64,000 bases of DNA from an uncultured Roseovarius sp. (GCA_947496175.1 CANMBU010000002.1:372001-436000), one strand, 5' to 3'. Positions 1-10,367 are shown, counted from the first letter of the stretch. The notes: generated by a model from the letters alone, not told the origin. Numbers and translations are program-made.

Positions 1-612
1 CTGGAAAGTCAGGGCTATGAGGTGAAATCCGAAGTGGGCGCGGCGGATGTCGTTGGCGTGAAGCTGGCGCAGGAGCCGGTGATTGTTGAGCTGAAAACCG
101 GGTTTTCCCTGACGCTTTTGCAACAGGCCGTGGCGCGGCAGGCGGTGACGGACCATGTCTATGTTGCCGTGCCGCGCTGGAAGGGCAAGGCGGGCTGGCG
201 CACCTTTAAGGGCAATGTTGGCTTGTGCAGGCGTCTGGGGCTGGGGGTGCTGAGCGTGCAGGTCAAAGACAGCTCGCTTCAGGTGCATTGCGATCCTGCG
301 CCGTTCAAGCCGCGCAAATCCAAAGTGAAGCAAGCGCGTCTGATGAAAGAGTTCACCGCACGCGACGGTGATCCGAATCTTGGCGGCACGCGAGGCCAGG
401 TTCAGACAGCCTATAAGCAGGACGCAGAGAAATGTGCGGCCTACCTTGCGCAACATGGTCCGTGCTCGGGGGCTGAGATTGCCCGGAAAACCGGTGTCAC
501 ACGGGCCACACGGATCATGGCGGACAATCATTCTGGCTGGTTTTTTCGTGCGGCGCGGGGAGTGTATGCGCTGAGCGAGGCCGGGCTAAACGCGCGACAG
601 GAGCAGGCCTGA
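1..612 (+). CDS. DUF2161-type PD-(D/E)XK-fold protein, 5' end missing
   Basis: The reading frame is open from base 1, so the true start lies upstream; an in-frame GTG at 22 is internal. The N-terminal part reads GAADVVGVK then VIVELKTGF, the Asp and Glu-x-Lys pattern of the PD-(D/E)XK nuclease fold. I recognise the family as DUF2161 (COG5482), common in Rhodobacteraceae and of unknown substrate. The C-terminal ~60 residues (AEIARKTGVTRATRIM, then RGVYALSEAG) look like a winged-helix segment. Its stop overlaps the start of the SGNH hydrolase (TGATG), so the two are probably co-transcribed. The fold is well supported; actual nuclease activity is not shown. Confidence 0.8.
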   Translation: MESQGYEVKSEVGAADVVGVKLAQEPVIVELKTGFSLTLLQQAVARQAVTDHVYVAVPRWKGKAGWRTFKGNVGLCRRLGLGVLSVQVKDSSLQVHCDPAPFKPRKSKVKQARLMKEFTARDGDPNLGGTRGQVQTAYKQDAEKCAAYLAQHGPCSGAEIARKTGVTRATRIMADNHSGWFFRAARGVYALSEAGLNARQEQA

Positions 613-1304
613 TGCGGGATCTGGTTTTGGCGCTCGCCCTTGCACCGATCCTGATCCCGCAGGTCGCCTGGGTTCGGTTTCGCGCCGCGCGCTTGCAGGA
701 GGCCTCTGGGCCGCGAGAGGGCGTCGCAGGTAACGGCCCAGCCTTGCGGCTTTTGGTCTTGGGCGACAGCTCGGCCGCGGGGGTTGGTGTGGCGCATCAA
801 GAAGATGCGCTGATCGGGCGGTTGGTGGCGCGTCTGGCGCAGCGCCATCAGGTGCGCTGGCGACTGGCCGCGCGCTGTGGGGCGACCACGACAACGGTGT
901 TGCAGAACCTGCAGACAGAGCCCGAAGCCCGGTTTGACATCGCGGTTATTGCTTTGGGTGTGAACGATTCCAAAAACGGCATGTCGCGCCGCCGGTGGCA
1001 GAAGAACTATAAAGACCTGATCATGCTTTTGCAGACGCGTTTCGGCGTGCGTGAGATCTATGCCACGGCCGTGCCGCCACTAGGGGCGTTCCCGCTTTTG
1101 CCAGCACCTCTTCGTACTGTTCTGGGGCGCCGCGCGACCCTCTTTGACGGGGACCTGCGCGGCATTGCGGCGGATCGGGATGCTGTGCAATATGTGCCGT
1201 TTGACTTTCCAATGGACACAACTCTGATGGCCGAGGACGGGTTTCATCCCGGACCGGTGATCTATGACCGCTGGGCGGCGCGCGTGGCCGAGATGATGGG
1301 CTGA
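612..1304 (+). CDS. SGNH/GDSL-family hydrolase
   Basis: A 230-residue protein with an N-terminal hydrophobic stretch (residues ~4-20) that may anchor or export it. SGNH blocks are visible: block I LLVLGDSSAAG (nucleophile Ser in GDS), block III VIALGVND (Gly and Asn of the oxyanion hole) and block V DGFHPG (catalytic Asp and His). Members hydrolyse esters or acyl groups of lipids, sugars or peptidoglycan; the substrate cannot be read here. The ATG overlaps the DUF2161 stop by one base, which suggests translational coupling. Confidence 0.85.
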   Translation: MRDLVLALALAPILIPQVAWVRFRAARLQEASGPREGVAGNGPALRLLVLGDSSAAGVGVAHQEDALIGRLVARLAQRHQVRWRLAARCGATTTTVLQNLQTEPEARFDIAVIALGVNDSKNGMSRRRWQKNYKDLIMLLQTRFGVREIYATAVPPLGAFPLLPAPLRTVLGRRATLFDGDLRGIAADRDAVQYVPFDFPMDTTLMAEDGFHPGPVIYDRWAARVAEMMG

Positions 1305-1370
1305 CGGCTCGACATACCTATCTATACGCGTCAAGTTGCGGCAACCCCTTTCGAGGTAAGGAGAAAGCCC

Positions 1371-2222
1371 ATGCTATGTCGGATTGGCGCGATTGAGCTT
1401 TGGCGCGTTCTTGACCTTTATGGACCGTTTCTGGCGCCTGAAGAGTTGTTCCCAACGGCGGGGCCGGCTGTGGCCCATGTGATTGATACATATGTTCCGG
1501 GGGGTGTTTGCACCAAAACCGGGGGGCTTTTGATGCCGGTGCAGGGGTTTTTGCTCAAGACACCGGATCATGTGATCCTCATTGACACCTGCGTGGGCAA
1601 TCATAAAACCGCGCCCAGCTTTCCGGATTGGCATCAGCGGGATGACACACGGTTTCTGGCCGGGCTGACGGCGGCTGGGCTTGGGCCTGAGGAGGTGGAC
1701 TACGTGCTCTGCACACATCTGCATGTGGATCACGTGGGGTGGAACACGCAGTTGGAGGATGGTCGCTGGGTGCCGACGTTCCCGAGTGCCAAATACCTGC
1801 TGCCCAAGGCGGATGAGCCGTATTACCGCGAAAATGCGCAGGCCATGTATCAAGAAAGCATTTTGCCAGTTATAGAAGCCGGGCAAGCGGAGTTTGTGCA
1901 GGGCGCGCATGCCCTTGGGGACTACGTGACGCTTATGCCGACCCCTGGTCACACGGCGGGGCATGTCTCAGTCCTGATCAGGGACGGCAGCAAAGAGGCG
2001 ATCATCACCGGGGATGCGATCCATTCCGCGGCGCAATGCTGGCATCCCGAGTGGCATTTCAAGTTCGATCAGGACGCGGAACAGGCGGTCGCGTCCCGAC
2101 GCGCCTTGCTGGAGGCCGCGTGCGAGGCGGATCGACGCGTGCTGGGCACGCATTTTCAACTGCCATCGATTGGCAGATTGCGCGCCAAAGGGGATGCGTT
2201 TTCGTGGGACGACGATGCGTGA
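1371..2222 (+). CDS. MBL-fold metallo-hydrolase
   Basis: A 283-residue metallo-beta-lactamase-fold protein. Zinc ligands are visible: CTHLHVDHVGW gives the HxHxDH motif, TPGHTAGH gives the next His, ITGDAIHS the bridging Asp and GTHF the last His. A strong ribosome site (AAGGAG at about 1359-1364) precedes the ATG. Similar stand-alone proteins include quorum-lactone lactonases and many uncharacterised esterases. No signal peptide is seen, so it is likely cytoplasmic. The 3' end converges with the oxidoreductase on the minus strand, with 3 bases between the two stop codons. Confidence 0.85.
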   Translation: MLCRIGAIELWRVLDLYGPFLAPEELFPTAGPAVAHVIDTYVPGGVCTKTGGLLMPVQGFLLKTPDHVILIDTCVGNHKTAPSFPDWHQRDDTRFLAGLTAAGLGPEEVDYVLCTHLHVDHVGWNTQLEDGRWVPTFPSAKYLLPKADEPYYRENAQAMYQESILPVIEAGQAEFVQGAHALGDYVTLMPTPGHTAGHVSVLIRDGSKEAIITGDAIHSAAQCWHPEWHFKFDQDAEQAVASRRALLEAACEADRRVLGTHFQLPSIGRLRAKGDAFSWDDDA

Positions 2223-2225
2223 GGG

Positions 2226-2813
2226 TTAAAGCGGAGGTTTGAGCGAAACCCCGATGTCATAGGCCCTGTCCAGCAAAGCCTTGCGCCGCGCGTCGGATCC
2301 GGTTGACCCGTTGAGCACCTGCAGATCGCGTTGGCTAAAACCAAAATAGCCAAACGTACCTTTCATCCAGGCGGTGTCGAGCGCGGCAAGATAGCCTTCT
2401 GCTTCCATTTCGTCCGAACGTGCCCCGGCAGGGATCAACAGAACACCAGTGCGCGGGCGTTGCAGCGATTTCTCGGGATCGTCGAGTTGATCATAGGCCC
2501 ACCCCCAGGACCAGACGCGATCCACCCAGCCTTTGGTCATCGCAGGCATGCCCCACCAGAAGAGTGGGAAGACAAAACAAATCGCATCCGCCCGCGCGAT
2601 GCGCGCCTGCTCCTTTCGCACATCACTCGGGGCTCTATCGCCATCATCGGCCTCAATATCCGCCATGGACCAGCGGGGGTCGAACCCTTCGGCATTCAGA
2701 TCGGCCAGCTCTGTGGAATGCCCGGCCGCTTCAACCCCGGACATGAATTGCTTTGCCACTGCGGCGCTGAACGAGTCCGGGTTCGGGTGATCAAGGACGG
2801 TGAGGACGTGCAT
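2226..2813 (-). CDS. NAD(P)H-dependent flavin oxidoreductase (flavodoxin-like fold)
   Basis: I place the start at the ATG at 2813 (MHVLTVLDHPNPDSFS), because the family begins right at this first strand; an ATG 21 bases upstream is possible but adds residues with no counterpart. DHPNPDSFS is the FMN-binding phosphate loop, and FPLFWWGMPAMTKGWVDRV matches the MdaB/KefF/NQO-like NAD(P)H:quinone oxidoreductase signature. At 195 residues it has normal family length. It probably reduces quinones or nitro compounds with two electrons in the cytoplasm. It is a monocistronic gene convergent with the MBL hydrolase. Confidence 0.8.
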   Translation of the reverse strand: MHVLTVLDHPNPDSFSAAVAKQFMSGVEAAGHSTELADLNAEGFDPRWSMADIEADDGDRAPSDVRKEQARIARADAICFVFPLFWWGMPAMTKGWVDRVWSWGWAYDQLDDPEKSLQRPRTGVLLIPAGARSDEMEAEGYLAALDTAWMKGTFGYFGFSQRDLQVLNGSTGSDARRKALLDRAYDIGVSLKPPL

Positions 2814-3141
2814 GGCGCATATTTGCATGGGCACCGGGTTGTGTGAAGAAGAAAGGAAAAGGGTGGGTTAGGTCGGAATAAGACTGGTTTGAGTCTGAAG
2901 CGGCCCTTCGTTCACCACACCAGGCACGGAATCGAGGGCCGCAGGCCCGCCGTGCCAGCGACGGACCGGCCCTATGGGCCGTCGCTTTGGTAGACGTGGG
3001 TGCAACGTGCATTCGAGAGGCAGACTTGGCTGAGATAAAGCGCGGCGATCAATGTGAGGCCGCGCCGTCCCCCGGTCCGTCGCTGGCGCGACTTGGCTCA
3101 CATGTCGGCTTCGCTGCCGCCCAACCTATCCCCGCTTGCTC
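2814..3141. repeat. Intergenic stretch with a 16-bp inverted repeat
   Basis: No gene is supported here. The sequence GCCAGCGACGGACCGG at 2954-2969 returns as its exact reverse complement at 3072-3087, 102 bases away. The left arm continues into a small GGCCC-TAT-GGGCC hairpin. The repeat lies between the start of the oxidoreductase gene and the end of the TraB-like gene, so it could be a structured leader or a dispersed intergenic palindrome. No T-run follows, so a simple terminator is not supported. Confidence 0.5.
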
Positions 3142-4137
3142 TCACATCTCCAGCCGTTCAATCGCAAAGCCTTCCTGTTCCAGCATCCACAGCACACCAA
3201 TCTCTCCGGGCAAGTGACCCGCGCCGAAGGCCACGAAGACACGTTCGCCGGGTTGGGTGTCGGCCACCAGCGTATCGACCCATTTGCGGTTGCGGTCTTC
3301 GAGCAGAAGCTCGGTGAATCGGGCAAAGTCAGCCTCGGCGGTGGGGCCGCCGTATTTCAGTGACACGGCTTTGGAGAAGGCCCAGGTCAGGCCAATCTCT
3401 TCGGCCAGATACCGTTCGCGGATGGTGTAAGACATATCATCGACATTGCCAGGCCAGGCCAGCGTCAGGCGAATGAGGTTGAGTTGCTGCTCAAGCGGAT
3501 CCTCGTCGAGCAACTTCAGAAGGGCGATAAAGTCATCCAGTGACTTGCTGCCCGTGCCCAGCTCTTCGGCATACTCGCCCACCAAAACGTCGATGCCGCG
3601 ATCCTCAAGCGCCCCTGAGCGCGCCTCGCACGGGCCGATGCCAAGCATCATGGTGGCCCAAAACGGTTTGAATTTGGCGGCCATGAAGCCTGGGATATTG
3701 CGCTCGCGCATAGCCTCGGAAAAGGCTTTCCAGTCTTCTTCACCCAAGAGGTCCACCAATGTCGGCCCTTCGGTGATGAACATCAACGCCGGATCGCTGG
3801 CCATTTCGCGTTCCATCTTGGTCTGATCCGCGTTGGAGATTTCCAGATAAACTGTGTCTGCGGCCTCAATCATGGGCTTCAGCCGCTCCAGATGTGCATC
3901 GGTCTGGGCATGGCGGAAATGGTAAGTGCCGAAAAATTCGATCACCGTGTCGCCCTTGGTGGCACGCCATAAAAGCCCCTCGGCGTAAGGTTCACGCGCG
4001 ACCTCATCCAGCAGGGCTTGACGCTCGTCCGGTGGCATCAGGTCGATCAGGTCCTCACCGCCGCAGACATCCTGTGCCAGGGCTGTGATCGGTAAAACTC
4101 CAAAGACAAAAGCCAAAATTGCCCAAACGCGCCGCAT
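3142..4137 (-). CDS. TraB/GumN family protein, exported
   Basis: A 331-residue protein with a signal peptide (RRVWAILAFVFGVLPITALA, cleavage probably before QDVCGG). The body carries TraB/GumN hallmarks: VIEFFGTYHFRHAQ near residue 65 and FVAFGAGHLPGEIGVL near the C-terminus. Each ends in a conserved Gly-x-x-His-type motif (GTYH, GAGH) thought to form a metal-dependent hydrolase site, related to TIKI proteases. ATG 4137 is preceded by AAGGATAA. Export to the periplasm is predicted; substrate unknown. It is divergent from groESL. Confidence 0.85.
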   Translation of the reverse strand: MRRVWAILAFVFGVLPITALAQDVCGGEDLIDLMPPDERQALLDEVAREPYAEGLLWRATKGDTVIEFFGTYHFRHAQTDAHLERLKPMIEAADTVYLEISNADQTKMEREMASDPALMFITEGPTLVDLLGEEDWKAFSEAMRERNIPGFMAAKFKPFWATMMLGIGPCEARSGALEDRGIDVLVGEYAEELGTGSKSLDDFIALLKLLDEDPLEQQLNLIRLTLAWPGNVDDMSYTIRERYLAEEIGLTWAFSKAVSLKYGGPTAEADFARFTELLLEDRNRKWVDTLVADTQPGERVFVAFGAGHLPGEIGVLWMLEQEGFAIERLEM

Positions 4138-4228
4138 CGCTTTATCCTTTGTTTTTATGGTTTTGTTAACCTATGCGCTTGGATCGAAGACCGCAATCTA
4201 AGGGCGCAAAAAATTCCTGGCCGAGATG

Positions 4229-4257
4229 TTGACTCGGAAAGAATTGATCCTTAGCTA
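4229..4257 (+). promoter_or_regulatory. Candidate sigma-70 promoter of groESL
   Basis: TTGACT (4229-4234), a 17-base spacer, then TAGCTA (4252-4257). It lies just upstream of the CIRCE element, so transcription would start inside or beside it, as expected for HrcA repression. The -10 box is a poor match, so the exact position is uncertain. Confidence 0.45.
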
Positions 4258-4264
4258 TGCGCCG

Positions 4265-4291
4265 TTGGCACTCATCTGAAGTGAGTGCTAA
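4265..4291 (+). promoter_or_regulatory. CIRCE element (HrcA operator)
   Basis: TTGGCACTC (4265-4273), a 9-base spacer, then GAGTGCTAA (4283-4291). This matches the consensus TTAGCACTC-N9-GAGTGCTAA with one mismatch in the left arm. It lies 51 bases upstream of the groES start. HrcA binding here represses groESL until heat or unfolded protein titrates GroEL. Confidence 0.93.
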
Positions 4292-4342
4292 CGGGGTCAT
4301 GAGACCTCAAGGGAGTAACTTTGAGCCAAGGAGCCAAAGAAG

Positions 4343-4630
4343 ATGGCATTTAAACCGCTACATGACCGCGTGCTTGTGCGTCGCGTTGAGAGCGAAGAGA
4401 AAACCTCTGGTGGTCTGATCATTCCAGACAGCGCCAAGGAAAAACCAAGTGAAGGCGAAGTTGTTGCCTGCGGCGACGGCGCGCGCAAGGACAACGGTGA
4501 ACTGATCGATATGGCTGTAAAAGCCGGTGATCGCATCCTGTTCGGCAAATGGTCGGGCACCGAGATCACAATCGACGGCGAAGAGCTTTTGATCATGAAG
4601 GAAAGCGACATTCTGGGCGTGCAAGCCTAA
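4343..4630 (+). CDS. groES: Co-chaperonin GroES
   Basis: A 95-residue protein with the full GroES pattern: [19 protein letters not shown] at the start, the mobile loop ([17 protein letters not shown], residues ~23-39) that contacts Gro[16 protein letters not shown], and a C-terminal ESDILGV. It forms the heptameric lid of the GroEL folding chamber. The ATG at 4343 follows AAGGAG. groEL starts 64 bases downstream in the same operon, under the CIRCE/HrcA site. Confidence 0.98.
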   Translation: MAFKPLHDRVLVRRVESEEKTSGGLIIPDSAKEKPSEGEVVACGDGARKDNGELIDMAVKAGDRILFGKWSGTEITIDGEELLIMKESDILGVQA

Positions 4631-4682
4631 ACCGTCGCCCGACATGTGTCTGCGGACACATATCCATTCAACGCAAATTTAA

Positions 4683-6338
<1,656 letters not shown>

Positions 6339-6364
6339 GCCAGCCGCATTGCGCGATAGGATCA

Positions 6365-6392
6365 GGGGCTGCCTTAGGGCGGTCCCTTTTTT
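6365..6392 (+). terminator. Rho-independent terminator of groESL
   Basis: A 9-bp stem (GGGGCTGCC at 6365-6373 with GGCGGTCCC at 6378-6386, two G-U pairs) has a 4-base loop and is followed by TTTTTTATT. It lies 27 bases after the groEL stop. Confidence 0.85.
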
Positions 6393-6398
6393 ATTAGG

Positions 6399-6779
6399 GT
6401 GGTCTTTGGGAATCCCGTGGCTGCTGCGGCTTGTCTAAAGACTCTAGAAATCCTTCGTCGTGATGGGAGTTATGAGGCTTTGCGCCGCACCGGTACCCGC
6501 GTCATGGACATACTTAGGCTCGGGGCGGAGCGTGCAGGGGTTGAGGCCACTGTTGTTGGTGATCCGGTGTTATTCGACATCGTGTTTAAACCCGCGCCGG
6601 TGATCAACTATCGCGATACGTTGAAAGCGGACGCAACGCACCAAAATGTCTTCAACCGGGTTCTGCGTGAAGAAGGTAATCTGAAAGCACCGATGAAGTT
6701 TTATGCGTCTCTGGGGTACACGAACGCCGATCTTGATATGACGGAGCATGCTATTTCAAAAGCATTCGCCGGGTTGTGA
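6399..6779 (+). pseudogene. C-terminal fragment of a class-III aminotransferase (GSA aminomutase-like)
   Basis: The 126 residues begin at VFGNPVAAAACLKTLEILR, which corresponds to the GTLSGNPVAAAAG segment about two thirds into glutamate-1-semialdehyde 2,1-aminomutase-like enzymes. The frame runs on to the natural end (LGYTNADLDMTEHAISKAFAGL). The PLP-lysine and the whole N-terminal two thirds are missing. Homology starts within 10 bases of the groEL terminator, with no promoter or ribosome site. I read it as the leftover of a deletion or insertion that removed the front of the gene, possibly once part of the catabolic cluster downstream. Confidence 0.75.
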
Positions 6780-7446
6780 TGGCCTGGTAGTTCATCCAGA
6801 CAATCCCAGGGCGCGAAGGCTGAATAGTCACCAATGGCAGCGTTGAAAAACACAAGGTTTGGAATGTTTTGTTCCAAGCCAGCCGTCTTTAACTCAAAGG
6901 CACATAGCAAGCTAAGCCGTGCTTTCGGCTCCTGCGTCCGCAGATCTGCGCTAGCTCGTCGCGCGTTGCTGTTAAAGAACGTCACATCATCGGCCAGCTG
7001 TTTTCGAACGTTCTCCAGGACTTTTGGATACCCGTGACCCCACCAACATTGGGCCAGATACTCGATGTGGATGGAGGACACCCAATCCGGCAATGCGCGA
7101 CGCGCTAGCGATCTACGTGGACATGAAAGCTATCACGGCGAAAGACAGGTCGCTCGGCGGAGCAGCCATTCTGTATCAGTTTTACCAACTGATTGCCTAA
7201 GATGGCTGCTTTTAGCCCAAAGTTCCGGGTGTTACGCCTTGCAAGGATGGCTGCGAAGTGCGGTTTGCTGACATTGGCACATGTCTGGATGGCCCTAAGC
7301 CGTCTTTGGCAACATCACCTTGATGCTGCAATCGCACCCGCATACTGGACGTTCGCTGCATTCGCGAAGTTGAGGGGTGACTGAACTGGGGCTTTGTGGA
7401 CACTGTTACCTTTTGCGGTGCCAAGCCAGGCGCTTCATTGACCTTG
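6780..7446. other. Intergenic region, no supported gene
   Basis: Short frames occur on both strands, but none has recognisable motifs, a ribosome site and coding-like composition together. A short sequence at 7323-7359 recurs in diverged form at 47812-47849. Together with the truncated aminotransferase next door, this suggests decayed sequence. Confidence 0.5.
7323..7359 (+). repeat. Dispersed ~38-base repeat, copy 1
   Basis: The sequence beginning ATGCTGCAATCGCACCCG and running to TTCGCTGC matches 47812-47849 with about five differences. Both copies are intergenic and on the same strand. Its role is unknown; it may be a common Rhodobacteraceae intergenic repeat. Confidence 0.5.
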
Positions 7447-8274
7447 CTAATAGTCTCGCCGCATCTTGGCGCCATGATAGAGAATGTTTGCCCATGTTTC
7501 ATTCACCCAATCTCGTTTCTCTATGTCACCGGGATCCATATCGGATGAAGGACGAGGCAAGTGTTCAAAGTTCCCAAAAGGATCACGGCCTCTCACCATT
7601 TGTGCACCGGTTGGCGTGATCATCTGCTGCACATGTGGTGGCATATAGGGTTGAATGACAAACCCGATGCGTCGGTCATTGCTGCGGTTTGGTTGCGAGC
7701 TGTGGATCACCCGGGCGCTGTGGATTGACATTTGGCCTGGGCGCAGGGGCGTGGACACAGCCTTGCAGGCATCCACATCTTCCACTTCCTGCCCGCGGGT
7801 CAGAATGTTTTCTTCACCGAATGTGTCGGTGTGATCTTTGATCTCGCCATGGCTGCCAGGGATCATCTGCATGCACCCGTTTTCGTCATTGGCCTCTGTC
7901 AAGGCCACCCAGGCGGTGATGCCGACATGAGGTTCCAACCCCATGTAACGAGCGTCCTGATGCCAGCTGACAAAACCGGGGTCCTTGGGCTCTTTGATGA
8001 ACAGAACCGTTCCATAATTGAGGATGTCAGGGCCGATAAGATCCTCAATCGCATCCACAAGGATCGGGTTGTGCACGATCTCATCAAGACACATCAAGTT
8101 CAGATGAGCATTGTTGCGCGCAGCCCCCTGAAAGGCTTCGGGCCATTTTTCTTCGGCGGCTTCAAGTTCCTTGCGCAGGCGCAGGGCCTCTGCTTCGGAA
8201 AACACATCTATGGGCGAGACGAACCCATCCCGGTGGAAGGCGTCGATCTGGGCCTGGGTGAGTTTTTTCCCCAT
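7447..8274 (-). CDS. Phytanoyl-CoA dioxygenase-family oxygenase (first copy)
   Basis: A 275-residue Fe(II)/2-oxoglutarate oxygenase. Iron ligands: H105 and D107 in SWHQDARYM, and H191 in RVIHSSQPNRSNDRR, where the paired arginines should bind 2-oxoglutarate. It lacks the ectoine hydroxylase (EctD) signature around its HxD motif, so it is not called EctD. The ATG at 8274 follows AAGGAC. It is the last gene of the minus-strand arm of the catabolic cluster, 13 bases after doeA. Likely role: hydroxylating or oxidatively opening an amine or amino-acid-like substrate in the cytoplasm. Substrate unknown. Confidence 0.85.
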   Translation of the reverse strand: MGKKLTQAQIDAFHRDGFVSPIDVFSEAEALRLRKELEAAEEKWPEAFQGAARNNAHLNLMCLDEIVHNPILVDAIEDLIGPDILNYGTVLFIKEPKDPGFVSWHQDARYMGLEPHVGITAWVALTEANDENGCMQMIPGSHGEIKDHTDTFGEENILTRGQEVEDVDACKAVSTPLRPGQMSIHSARVIHSSQPNRSNDRRIGFVIQPYMPPHVQQMITPTGAQMVRGRDPFGNFEHLPRPSSDMDPGDIEKRDWVNETWANILYHGAKMRRDY

Positions 8275-8287
8275 GTCTATTGTCCTT

Positions 8288-9463
8288 TCACACGTCGATC
8301 ACGTGAACATCGCGCGGGAATTGTGTGAGACACGAAGCATCGTTGGCACGTACATGGATTGTTTCGCTCAACTCCATGCCCCAGCCGTCCATCCACATGC
8401 CCAAGATGATGTGCACCACGGCGTTTTCTGGCAGAACAGTGCTGTCATCAGGGCGGAAACTGATCGTGTGTTCGCCCCAGTCGGGAGAATAACCAAGCCC
8501 GATCGAATAGCCGATACGGCTTTTCTTTTCGAGCCCGTACTGATCCAGAACCGCCTGCCAGGCGGCATGCACATCGCAGCACAGCGCCCCGGCCTTCATG
8601 GCGGACATAACTTCGTCCATGCCTTCGCCCACGGCTTTGGCTGTGTTCATCAGTATCTTTGGCGGCTCACCCAGATGCACGGTGCGCGCAAGGCCAGCGT
8701 TATAGCGTTTGCGGCATCCGCCCAGTTCAAAGGCGATGGTCTGGTCTTTTTCAAAGGGCGCATCGGTCCACATAGGATGGGCTGTCGAGGCCGCCTCTCC
8801 AGCCAGTACCAACGGGTGCAGGGCGGTCTGGTCTCCACCGAAGTCTGGCGTGCCACGGATTTGAGCGGCGACGACATCGGCCATCAGATCGCATTGCCGT
8901 ACCCCCGGTCGCACGCCGTCATAGGCCGTCTGCATGGCCTTGCCCGCAATGATTGCGGCCTGTCGCAGCATTGCGATCTCAGCGGAGCTTTTGGTCAAGC
9001 GCTGCCAGTTTACCAGCAAGCCGCAATCGCTCCAGTCGCTGTCGGGTGTGCGCTCCATTAAGTGACCCACGGCGGCGGGTGTTAGAAAGTAGACGTCACT
9101 CTCGTAACCGATCCGTTTACCGTTCAACCCCTTCGATTTCATCCAGTCGCCCATGTACTGCGCCGCGTGGAACGTCGTCTGCTGCACATGCGTTTCGGGA
9201 AAGGGGACCAACTGTTCTGGTGGCAAATAGGTTGTGAATGCGGCAGCGCCTGCATCCATTTCCCTGCCCATCCAAGTCGGGTCTAGCTCCAGGCCGACCA
9301 CCATGATCTGCGGTGTGTAGAATGACCAGGCATCATATCCGGTCAACCAGTTGATATTGGCCGGATCACCGATGACCAGCGCGTCCAGCTCTTTTAACTG
9401 CATGGCGTTTCTGACGCGGGTTAGTCGGTCCGCATATTCTTCGCGGGAAAACGGTGGTGCCAT
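8288..9463 (-). CDS. doeA: Ectoine hydrolase DoeA/EutD (M24 peptidase family)
   Basis: At 391 residues this is exactly the length of the EutD/DoeA family. Recalled family-specific stretches are present: PFSREEYADRLTRVR at the start, DPANINWLTGYDAWSFY, QIRGTPDFGGD, ELGGCRKRYNAGLARTV and RIGYSIGLGYSPDWGEHT. DoeA opens the ectoine ring to N-acetyl-2,4-diaminobutyrate. It is followed 13 bases downstream by the first dioxygenase, and the second dioxygenase lies 3 bases upstream. A creatinase-like or Xaa-Pro peptidase role is the alternative, but the match to DoeA and the eutABC genes nearby favour ectoine chemistry. Confidence 0.8.
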   Translation of the reverse strand: MAPPFSREEYADRLTRVRNAMQLKELDALVIGDPANINWLTGYDAWSFYTPQIMVVGLELDPTWMGREMDAGAAAFTTYLPPEQLVPFPETHVQQTTFHAAQYMGDWMKSKGLNGKRIGYESDVYFLTPAAVGHLMERTPDSDWSDCGLLVNWQRLTKSSAEIAMLRQAAIIAGKAMQTAYDGVRPGVRQCDLMADVVAAQIRGTPDFGGDQTALHPLVLAGEAASTAHPMWTDAPFEKDQTIAFELGGCRKRYNAGLARTVHLGEPPKILMNTAKAVGEGMDEVMSAMKAGALCCDVHAAWQAVLDQYGLEKKSRIGYSIGLGYSPDWGEHTISFRPDDSTVLPENAVVHIILGMWMDGWGMELSETIHVRANDASCLTQFPRDVHVIDV

Positions 9464-9466
9464 AGT

Positions 9467-10345
9467 CTAGGCCTCTTCCTGATGCTCAAAGATGGAGGTG
9501 TAGCCATCGGACCAGTCCGGCGGCATGCGCATTTCCATAGGCTCAAGGCGCGCGTACTTTGCCTCTTCACCGCGCACGACCTTCAGGCAATTTGACGTGG
9601 GATACGTCACAGCAGTGTAGCCGATGGCATCGCAGGCGCAGTAGGTGACAATCACCACCGGCCGCCCCAGCTTACTGAGGTTGGCGCGTGAGGCGTGCAG
9701 TGCCGCACAATGGTGGACCGTGACGGTGCCAGCCGGGCCGGTCAAATCTACCGCCGTGTCCAGTCCGACCTCCGCCAATCTTTCATCCGGGATGTAACCA
9801 AGCCAATTGTCGTCGTCATAGTGGCTGTAGAATGGGCCTTCATGGCTTTTGGGGACAACCTGCAAAGGGCCTTGATCGGGACCAACATCGTTCAGACAGA
9901 CCAGGAATTGCGCCACGGTGGTGTTGGTCAGCGGGTAGAAGGGAAAATCCTGATGCCACTTCACCTCCTGACCGCCTCCAGCCCATTTGAAGTTGATCAT
10001 GCACTCGCGAAACCGAACATTCGGGCCAAGCAGATCAGCGGCCAGATCGGTGAGGGGGGAGTCTCTGCAGAAGTCCCAGAACACAGGATCGAGGTCATCA
10101 AGATAGGCAATGCGGCGCAGCCGTGGGTTTTCGGCTGTGTGGCCCGCGTCCAGATCATAGGTCTGGGTTGAGCATGTCATGCTGCGCGTCGTCTCAACCA
10201 GTGCGGCCATGGCGGTGTTGAGCCGGTCGAGCCAATTTTGACCGATGGCGCGTTCTTTAACGACATACCCTTGTTCGAAATAAAAGGAACGCTCTTCCTG
10301 ACTGAGAACCCGTGGGGGATTGGACAAAATTTGTTCGTGGTTCAT
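9467..10345 (-). CDS. Phytanoyl-CoA dioxygenase-family oxygenase (second copy)
   Basis: I place the start at ATG 10345 (MNHEQILSNPPRVL), which follows GGGAGGT with ideal spacing; the longer frame upstream is unsupported. The 292-residue protein has H131 and D133 in KWHQDFPFYP, and the distal H217 in ALHASRANLSKLGRPVV with an Arg for 2-oxoglutarate. Sequence around the active site differs from the first dioxygenase, so the two are paralogues with probably different substrates rather than a recent duplication. It sits between eutA and doeA, 3 bases from doeA, so one transcript is very likely. Confidence 0.85.
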   Translation of the reverse strand: MNHEQILSNPPRVLSQEERSFYFEQGYVVKERAIGQNWLDRLNTAMAALVETTRSMTCSTQTYDLDAGHTAENPRLRRIAYLDDLDPVFWDFCRDSPLTDLAADLLGPNVRFRECMINFKWAGGGQEVKWHQDFPFYPLTNTTVAQFLVCLNDVGPDQGPLQVVPKSHEGPFYSHYDDDNWLGYIPDERLAEVGLDTAVDLTGPAGTVTVHHCAALHASRANLSKLGRPVVIVTYCACDAIGYTAVTYPTSNCLKVVRGEEAKYARLEPMEMRMPPDWSDGYTSIFEHQEEA

Positions 10346-10367
10346 CGCATACCTCCCGACATGCAGA

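Noticed and set aside
6701-7093. 130-residue minus-strand frame after the aminotransferase fragment
   Set aside because: Overlaps the fragment, no recognisable motif, unclear start.
7447-10345. Calling the two phytanoyl-CoA-type oxygenases ectoine hydroxylase EctD
   Set aside because: Neither has the EctD signature around the HxD motif; the surrounding residues differ and differ from each other.
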